Assembly (NCBI GenBank): GCA_038501625.1
Contig: JAZAYU010000038.1
Location: forward strand, 1,798,001-1,862,000
Direction: 5' to 3'
DNA: 64,000 nucleotides
From: Corbicula japonica
Taxonomy: Eukaryota; Mollusca; Bivalvia; Venerida; Cyrenidae
In this document: positions 23,001-32,000 of the stretch, in pieces
How the letters are laid out: every line of letters begins with the position of its first letter
Position numbering within the stretch: the stretch's first letter is position 1
The notes under the pieces: generated by a model
Seen by the model: the letters and a program-made list of their open reading frames with translations, nothing else
The model's database searches: none
What the model was told of the DNA's origin: nothing
Translations under genes and position numbers: made by a program

Positions 23001-26000
23001 GAAAAATCTGTACCTGTAGATGAAACTCTTTCTTTTTTCTTTTCAATTCATTAATTACCGTCATTGTTCGATTATAAGCCGCACTCATGTATAAGCTGCA
23101 CCGCCCCTCATACCAGATGAAACAGATCAAAATGGCTTAATGCAATGTACAAGCAGCCAAACCTGTGTATTAGCCGCACCCCCAACTTTTTTCTGCCGAA
23201 TTCTGGGAAAAAAGTGCGGCTTATATTCAAACAATGACGGTAATATATTTTTAGTTTTGCCTTTTTTGTAGATGTAAGATTTTCCCTTTTTAATCTCATC
23301 TTGCTCTTTACTCCTTATATATTGTTTATATCTCATGTACGAACATGTTAGATATAGATCAGCTGTCACATTCATGCCCTCTGATCAAGATCTAAACTGT
23401 TTGCCTTTGGAGAACATAAGATACCATCAGTAAACAGTAGTAGACAATTTTTTGACGCTAATAACTTAATATTCTACAAAACATTTCTTTTTTGTGTCTA
23501 GTTTGTATTTATAGAAGTTAGTCTTCATTGCATGTGTAAATAAACCTGTCCATTATTAAAAAGCATGAAATTTACAATTTAGTGCTGAGGTACATGTAGA
23601 AGAGTAATAGTTGTTGACAGAGGATAGTAGTAATAGACATGACAAGGGTTCTTCTTGCATCTGAACCACAAGGGTCATTTTTATGAATATTTAGGGGATT
23701 TTGCCAATATATAGCTAAAATACCCTCAATTTAATGAAAATATGACTCTTAAACTAAAATAATAGGGGTCAAAATAGGCTTTTTGGAAATTCCAAGAGAC
23801 AAAAGGTCATCTCCTGGGTCAAATGGAACCCCTGCATGGTAGAAGTGAAGCCAAAATATTTATTTTGACTTGACTGTATAATAAGTAAATCATGCAGAAT
23901 ACTGTCAAAATGTGTCAAAATAATAAATTGCTGTTAATCTAGATATATCACTGTGACAATGTTTGTTTGAGTCATATATATTTTTTATGCCCACACAAAG
24001 TGGGAGGCGTATAGAGTTGCACTTATCTGTACGTCCGTCCATATGTCCCCAAATCTTGTAGCATCAACTTCTCCTAAACTATAGGGTGGATTTCTTTCAA
24101 ACTTGCACAGATGATCAAGCAGGATGTGTAGATGATTGCAAAGAAATGGTTTTTACCTCCGACCATTTTTACCAGAGTTATGGCCCTTTGTTACTAAAAA
24201 CTATGTTGGAGCAGTGGGGGCATCATTGTCCGAGGACATATTCTAGTTTATTTGTAAAAATATTTTGAGTGAATGGCTAGATCACATTGCACATATGATG
24301 GTATAAGTTATTTTCACACAGTTTTGCAAAATCAATGAGTAATAATAAATAACTTATTATTAAAGAACTGGTTGGGTTGTAATGTAGTTTTCAGTGAACA
24401 TATTTTTATCAACTTATCAAATAGCTTGAGTTTTGTTTTTAAGGTCAAAAAGAATTTACTTCATATTTCGAATTCAACAGATACAATATCCTTGCCAAAT
24501 TTGACCACCTTTCCTTAATTCTTCTGCATCAAAATGACTCAAAACTCAGAATCAGGTGGGGTTGAAAGTGGAAATTTAAAGCTTGCATCAAAATGCAAGA
24601 CTCTGAAAATTACCGAAATCCCTGTATATTTTGGTAATCAGTTGGTATTTTGGTTCAGTAAATTGCAACAATATTTTGATGTACAGAAGAGAAAAGGTCT
24701 GTTCTTTAATAAATCGCCCGTAATACAAGGGTGCCCGTAATATCAAGTGTCCGCAATGAGGGGTTTTACTGTATTACAGAGGAATTGCGAATAAAAATGT
24801 CCCAGCTACGCAGTGCTATGTCTAACCTGAAGACAATGAAATCGACAGAGAGTGAAAATAGAAAAGAGTTGGAGAGCTTCCGTTCCAGTATGGACCTGCT
24901 GACAAAGGAAAATGCTGAGCTGAAAGAAGAACTGAATCAGCTTAAGGTACTGTCATGATTTTAACCTTTCATTTCTTTTTAACCAGGCTTTCTTTAGAAA
25001 AATCCTGGTTATGAGATTGGGGTATGTTGTTGGGCGGGCGGGTGGGCGGGCGTCAACATTTTGTGAAGTTTTTTGTGAAAGTTGTGTTTTTCTCAGTAAA
25101 CGTTCAAAGTACAACTTTGAAACTTAACATAGTTGTCTGACGTATCAATACCAATTATCAGGACAAGTTTCATAATCCCTGACTGTATTTTGACAAAGTT
25201 ATGGCCCTTTTTCACTTAGAAATTTTGTGAAGTTTTTTGTGAAAGTTGTGTTTTTCTCAGTAACCGTTCAAGGTACAATTTTGACACTTAACATAGTTGT
25301 CTGACATATCAATACCAATTATCAGGACAAGTTTCACAATCCCTGACTGTATTTTGTAAAAGTTATGCCTTTTCACTTAGAAATTTTGTTAATTTTTTTA
25401 TGTGAAATTTGTGTTGTTCTCAGTAACCGTTTAAGGTACAACTTTGAAACTTAACATAGTTGTCTGACATCTCAAAACCAATTATCAGGACATGTTTCAT
25501 AATCCCTGACTGTATTTTGACAAAGTTATGCACCTTTTTCACTTAGAAATTTTGTTAAGTTTTTTGTGAGTGTTGTGTTTTTCTCAGTAACCGTTTAAGG
25601 TACAACTTTGAAACTTATCATAGTTATCTGACATCTCAATACCAATTATGAGGACAAGTTTCATAATCCCTGACCTTTTTTGACAAAGTTATGTCCCTTT
25701 TTCACTTAGAAATTTTGTAATGTTTTTTGTGAAAGTTGTGTTTTTCTCAGTTACCATTCAAGGTATAGCTTCGAAACTTTACATAATTGTTTGACATCAC
25801 AGTACCAATTATCAGGTCAAGTTTCATAACCCCTGATTGTGTTTTGCAAAAGTTATGCCCCTCTTTGACTTAGAGTTTTTGTTAAGTATTTTGTGAATGT
25901 TATCTGTTGATGGTAAATTGCCTGCTGACTCTTAGCTTGGTTTGTGGGTAGCTTATATCAACAGGCAGCTTGAGATTACTACACAGGTGTCTGTGATAAA

Positions 26001-29000
26001 AGTTGCTAAATATAGAAATTCAGTTTACCCTCAATAACTTGAGTTTGCATTTACCTCTGGATGCCATACTTAGTATATGAGTAGCTGATATCAAAAGACA
26101 GCTTGGGATTGCCACAGGTATCTGTGTCAAGGTCACTGTTGCTAAAAATAGAAATTCAGTTTTCCTTCAATAACTTTAGTTTGCTTTGGTATATTTACGC
26201 TGAACTTAGTGTTGGAATCTAATATCAAGATGCAGCTTGAGATTGCTACCCAGACCCCTATGATAAAGCTCAAGGTCACTGTAGCTAAAAATAGAAATTC
26301 AGTTTCTGCTCAATAGCTTGAGTTTTCTTTGGCATATTGACACCAAACTTGGTTTGTGGGTAGCTTATATCAAGACACTACTTAGGATTGATACCCAGGT
26401 GTCTGTGATAAAGGTCTATGTCATTTTTGCTAAAACTAGAAATTTAGTTTTCTTCTTATTACGTGGGTTAGCTGTGATCTATTGACACCAAACTTTCTAT
26501 GGGTAGCTGATACCAAGACGCAACTGGGGATTTCTACTCAGAAGTCAGTGATCAAGATCAAGGTCACTGTTGTTAAAAATAGAAGTTCAGTTTTTTCATA
26601 TCAGATATTTTCTTTACAAAAGTATAAGTACCGGTATTAAATGAAAACCTGGTTTTCGGCGCATGGCGACGATTTTTTCTTGTCTGTTTCTTTATTGATC
26701 CTTGAATGCATTTATTTTGTGTGAACATTTAATTTAGTACTTTGTAGATTTAATATTAAATTTTGTGGATTGATCAGACCATAAACCCCATGAATATAAT
26801 AACTGTGTTATCATTGTATCCCCCCCATATACTGGATCCTCCCATATACTGGATCCTCCCATATATTCTATTCCCCCATATACTGTATCCCCCCATATAT
26901 TCTATTCCCCCATATACTGTTTCCCCCCATATACTGGATCCTCCCATATACTGTATCCCCACATATATTCTATTCCCCCATATACTGTTTCCCCCCATAT
27001 ACTGTATCCCAATTATATACTGTATCCCCCATATACTGTATTCCCTATATATACTGTATTCCCCCCATATACTGTATTCCCCCATATACTGTATCCCCCC
27101 ATATACTGTATCTTTTAACAATTTACTCCATATGGATCGCCACTGGCTGCATCTTGGTCAGAAAATACCAAATGAATCTAAAAGTGAACAGTGTATATCC
27201 CGATCAGATTGCCCAGATGTGCCAGCTGCTCTGGATTTACACTGTTTGCCCTAGCTATTAATAAAGGTGTACATATAGAGTAAATGGTTAAGAATGTCTA
27301 CTGTGTTTCTAGCCTGATAATGATTTATTTTTTTGCATATCCCTATGATATAAACATGATTATTATATGATTGTTTCTTTCAGACCAGAAATGAGGGGCT
27401 GCAAGGAAATATAAATGTCATGTCTAAGAAGATAGGAACATTGGAAGCAAGGGAGCAAGAACTCACCACATCATTAAGACTGAAGGTATGGTAACCCTTA
27501 TCTTGCTGAATTACCTATTAGTTAACCCTTCCTCCATATATATGCATTTTACGCATGTGAGACCAGTGTAGATCCAGATCAGCGGGCACATCCATGCCGT
27601 CTGATCAGGATCTGCACTGGTCGCATTTTGGTCAGAAATAACCTAATGAATCAAAAAGCAAACAGTTTAGGTCCTGATCAGATGGCACAGATGTGCCAGC
27701 TGATCTGGATCTAAACTGTTCGTCCATGCAATAAAGGTGTGTCTGTGGAGGAAAGGGTTAACCATATACTCCATAGGATATGGCTGTTATCCAATGGGGA
27801 GACAGTAAAGATCAGTGCCTAAGGTTATAAAACTGAGCATAGAAACCAGTCTCAAATCTGAAGCATCCGATTGGCTGAAATGGCGACCAGTCGCCATTTC
27901 AGCCAATCAGATCCTTGAGATTTGAGACTGGTTTCCATGCTCAGTTTTATAACCTTGGGCACTGATCAGCTGAAACATTTGTGCAAATATGCCTATATGA
28001 TTTGATAATAGCTTAGTCTGTCTAAAAAGGGACCATTTCGAATGGTTTCATATGAAGTATTTTTTAAATAAAAGGAGTGTTTGAGGAAAATAATCGTGTC
28101 CATTTGAAGTTGGAAATTGTCATTTAAATACATGTCTTCTAAGACTTCCCCAAATGAACCCCCTTTCTGTAAATCTCGAATAAAGCCCTGTGGGTGTTCT
28201 GCTTCATGTTGATGTTGAATGTTGATTGGTCAATTGAAATGTTTTAACTCGATTCTTTCACTGTGATAAAATTTGTAATTGTCAGTCAAGCACTGTTGAG
28301 TTTTTTCTTCTTATAAAGGAGAAGGACATATCCTCGGCAACGGCGCACATGAAGGAGCTGAGTGAACGTCTACAGCAGCTGGATCTCCGCTGTAAAGAAT
28401 GTCAAGACAGGGAAAAGGAGGCCATCAAAGCAAAACAGGAGTGGAAACAGAAGTTTGATCACATGATTGATGAGCATCAGGTCATTAAAGGTACTTTCAT
28501 TTTCATTAAAGGTACTTTCACCTTCTTTAAAAGTACTTTCACTTTCATTAAGGGTAGTTTTCCTTTCATTAAAGGTACTTTCAGTTTCATTAAAGGTATT
28601 TTCATTTGAATTAGAGCACTATCACTTTCATTAAAGGTATTTTCACTTTCATTCAAGGCAGTTTTACTTTTATTCTCATATTTCTCTTGCTGTTTGTCTT
28701 TATATACCTTTTCATTTTAAAGAATTAAAAATTCAAGGAAAGTGAGATTCATGTTTTAATACAACATGATTTTGCAGCTTAGACAGAATGTTAAAAGTAG
28801 TAATTTATTTACATGATTTAAAATTTATGGAGTAATAGATTAAACCGATTCTTTTATTAGATGATGACATGATTCTCAAGTTATCTTTTAACAATATTTA
28901 AAGCGAAGCATAATGCTAACTATATGTAAGTTGTTTGTTATTTTTAAAGTCAAAATCAGTTTTGCAATATATTTTTGATTTCAGGCGAATTGGAGCATAA

Positions 29001-32000
29001 AAGAAAAGAAGTGGTGAAACTGGCAGAGGAAAATAAATCTGCAAGGCAGCAACTGGCTCTCATTCAGAAAGAAGCAGGTAGATAACAAATTTTAACCCTT
29101 TACTCCATTGATACACGTTTATTGTGTGGGCAAACAGTGTAGATCCTGATCAGCTAACACAATCGTGCAATCTGATCAGGATCTATACTGTTCTCTATTA
29201 TATTTTTAAGGTTATTTCTGACCAGTATGCAGCCAGTTTAGATCCAGATCAGATGGCATGGATGTGCCTGCTGATCAGGATCTAGACTGATCACACACAC
29301 ATTAAAATATGTATTAATGGAGGAAAGGTTTTAACAGAGAAATTTCTGGCATAGAACAGTAACAATCATCAAATTGACGATATCTCAGTCTCACAATAAA
29401 TGTTGGTTAAATTATTGTACTTGCTAAAACATACTTATAATTTCAGGAGTGATGGAGAAATGTAAGGATGAGCTGATAGAATCCATGAGGGTGAAACAGG
29501 AGCGGACAGACACCCAGCTACGTAATCTCAGGGAGGTAAGAGCAAAGATTTGTTGCACTTAACCCTTTCCTACATAGACACACCTTTATTGCATGGGCGA
29601 ACAGTTTAGATCCAGATCAGCGGGCACATCCGTGTCTTCTGATCAGGATCTAAACTGTTCGCTTTTAGATTCATTACTATAACAAGTTATTTCTGACCAA
29701 AATGCACGGATGGCACGGATGTGCTGGCTGATCTAAAATCTACACTGGTAGCACATGGCGTAAAAAGGCGTATATGGAGGAAAGGGTAAGCCCCTCACTT
29801 CGTGCGATAGTCTCTCTTTGAAATAGTTCTATCCGATGTGTGACTTGACTAATATAGATACAGATCAACCTGTGCATCTATGCAGTCTGATTTGGATCAG
29901 TGTTGTTTGCTATTTTTAGATTTCATAGATTTTTTTCAAACCAAGAAGTGAACAGTGTAGATCGATATCAGACAGACTGGGATGTGCAGGCTGATCGACA
30001 CTGGTCCCCAACAGCTTACTTGAAAGAAATTGTGACATTTTGTATCTGTTGAAGTGCTAGTCACTTTATGCCACACAACCCTAAGTTACCCGAACTATTA
30101 ATTATTTTTCTCGGTAACCATGCAAGGTAGAGAGTTTGAAACTTAACCCAGTTGTCTGACATCACAATAGCAATTATCAGGACAAGTTTCATAACTATTG
30201 AGCATTGACTGTATTTTGTCTTACTTACATTGTATGTTCCTTTTTCTCTGAAATTTTTTTAAGAAAACCTGGTTTCATCGCGTTGTAGCATCTTCTTTTT
30301 CTCCAAGTATCATCATTAAACATTGGCTGTTACTTTGAAAAGAAATTAATGGAGTATACATAAAATATTTTCTGTGTTATAGCTGTATGACAGACAGGTG
30401 CGGGAGGTGGCCACCTTACAGATGCAGCTTGATAACTCCAAGGACGTCCTTTACAAACAGCATATCAGTATTGATGATCAGCAGTAAGTATTTTGTTTTT
30501 TTATTTGCAAGGTGGCCACACCATGTGGCTTGTGACATCATTTTTCAGTATTACCTCAAGAAAAAACCATGGATTCAAATCTTTGAAGCCTTGCAAGTAT
30601 GTTATTTGCTTACCATTTAGAGTATTCTAAGGGGAAATTTGGATACTACCAATGATGGTCAATACATTTGTTGCCTTTTGTCTCTTTTTGTCTGTGATGC
30701 GGGGCAAATACAAGGCGACAAATGTATTGTCAACCATGGGTAATGTTAAACTTTTCCCTTAATATGCTCTTAATTTCATCAAAAATGGTAAACTAATAAA
30801 ATACTGGTAAGGCTTTGAAAATTTAAACCGGTGTTTTTTTTCTTGCCCTAATATTGACATCACAACCATGTGGAGTGGCTACCCTGATTTGCCTAATTTT
30901 CCAAATTGCAATTCTTGATCATATTAACCAGTAACTCAATATATATGGTTTAATTGCTTGTGCTACCAGTGTAGATCCAGATCAGCCTGCACATCTATGC
31001 TATCTGATCTGTATCAACACTGGTTGCTTCTTTGTCAGAAAAATACCCAATGAATCTAACAGCAAGCAGTGTAGTGTAGATTATATACTATTAGTTAGTG
31101 TGAAAAAACTGCCAGATCCCTTGGAGTGTAAGGTTAAATGCAAGACCTACTAGGAAAACTAGAGGCTTCCATTATAATAGAAATTAATTCATTCAGATCT
31201 TTCAATTGCTAACCATGGAATGATTTATAATAAATATTTGTTTATTTTTCCAAGTGGGTCTTACCAAGTTAGACTCAGTCAAGCCTCAGAGTACTCACCT
31301 GAACGTTCTAACGGAAGCCAGAGACCATCCCACCATAAGTCATCCCCCAGCCACTCTGTCAAATTCAGGGAACCAGACATGACTGGTTCTCACCAACAAA
31401 CACAAAGCTCAGGGTACCAGAGTCAATTATATGAGAACCTGAATGCAAATCAGTATGTGCCGAATTCTTCTGAAAAGAACATGATCAATATGACTGGTTA
31501 TAGACAAACACAAAGACATTCCAGTTCAGGTAATTTAGAAGATAGATATATGAATACTACAGAACATATTAGTGACAGGTCCCGTAAAAGTTTAGGCAAT
31601 TCAAATGTTGAAAACACGAAAATGGATAAATTATCCTCAAGGACAGACTCTGAAATAAATAAACAGCCAGACGAAAGATTTAAAAATTCCAGTAATGAGA
31701 AATTTAAAGTTAACAGAAATCAAGACAATATAAACAGTTACGTAACACCTCCTAAAAATCAAAGGAAATTAGATTTTGACTCTGACATAAATAAACAGTT
31801 AGACGAAAGATTAAACATTTCTGAAAATGAGGACATACGAGATAACAGAAATCGAAATACAATAAGTTACAGAACACCTCCCAAAAATGAAAGGAAATTA
31901 AATTTTGATTCTCCACAGAGAGCGGTTGATTCTGGTAATGAACAATTTCAAGGTAACAGAAATATAGACAATATGAACAGTTATGGAACACCTCCCAGAA

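Larger units (their letters stand above)
19777..24779 (+). other. CCDC62 intron 4, repeat-rich
   Basis: This is a 5-kb GT-AG intron between the first two coiled-coil exons. It carries three complete family 2 palindromes within 900 bp, at least four family 1 MITE copies, a mariner-like MITE (23054-23244) and a molluscan-type dispersed repeat (23980-24240). About 19.8-20.8 kb is plain AT-rich intron. No further exon is needed: the flanking exons match vertebrate CCDC62 without a gap. Confidence 0.7.

Noticed and set aside
26763..27254. 163-codon plus-strand and 115-codon minus-strand repetitive frames
   Set aside because: Both are by-products of a 17-bp minisatellite (Ile/Tyr/Pro and Gly/Tyr repeats).
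28479..28680. CRISPR-like or microsatellite explanation for the 21-bp repeat
   Set aside because: The units are contiguous, diverged and derived from the exon 7 junction; there are no spacers.
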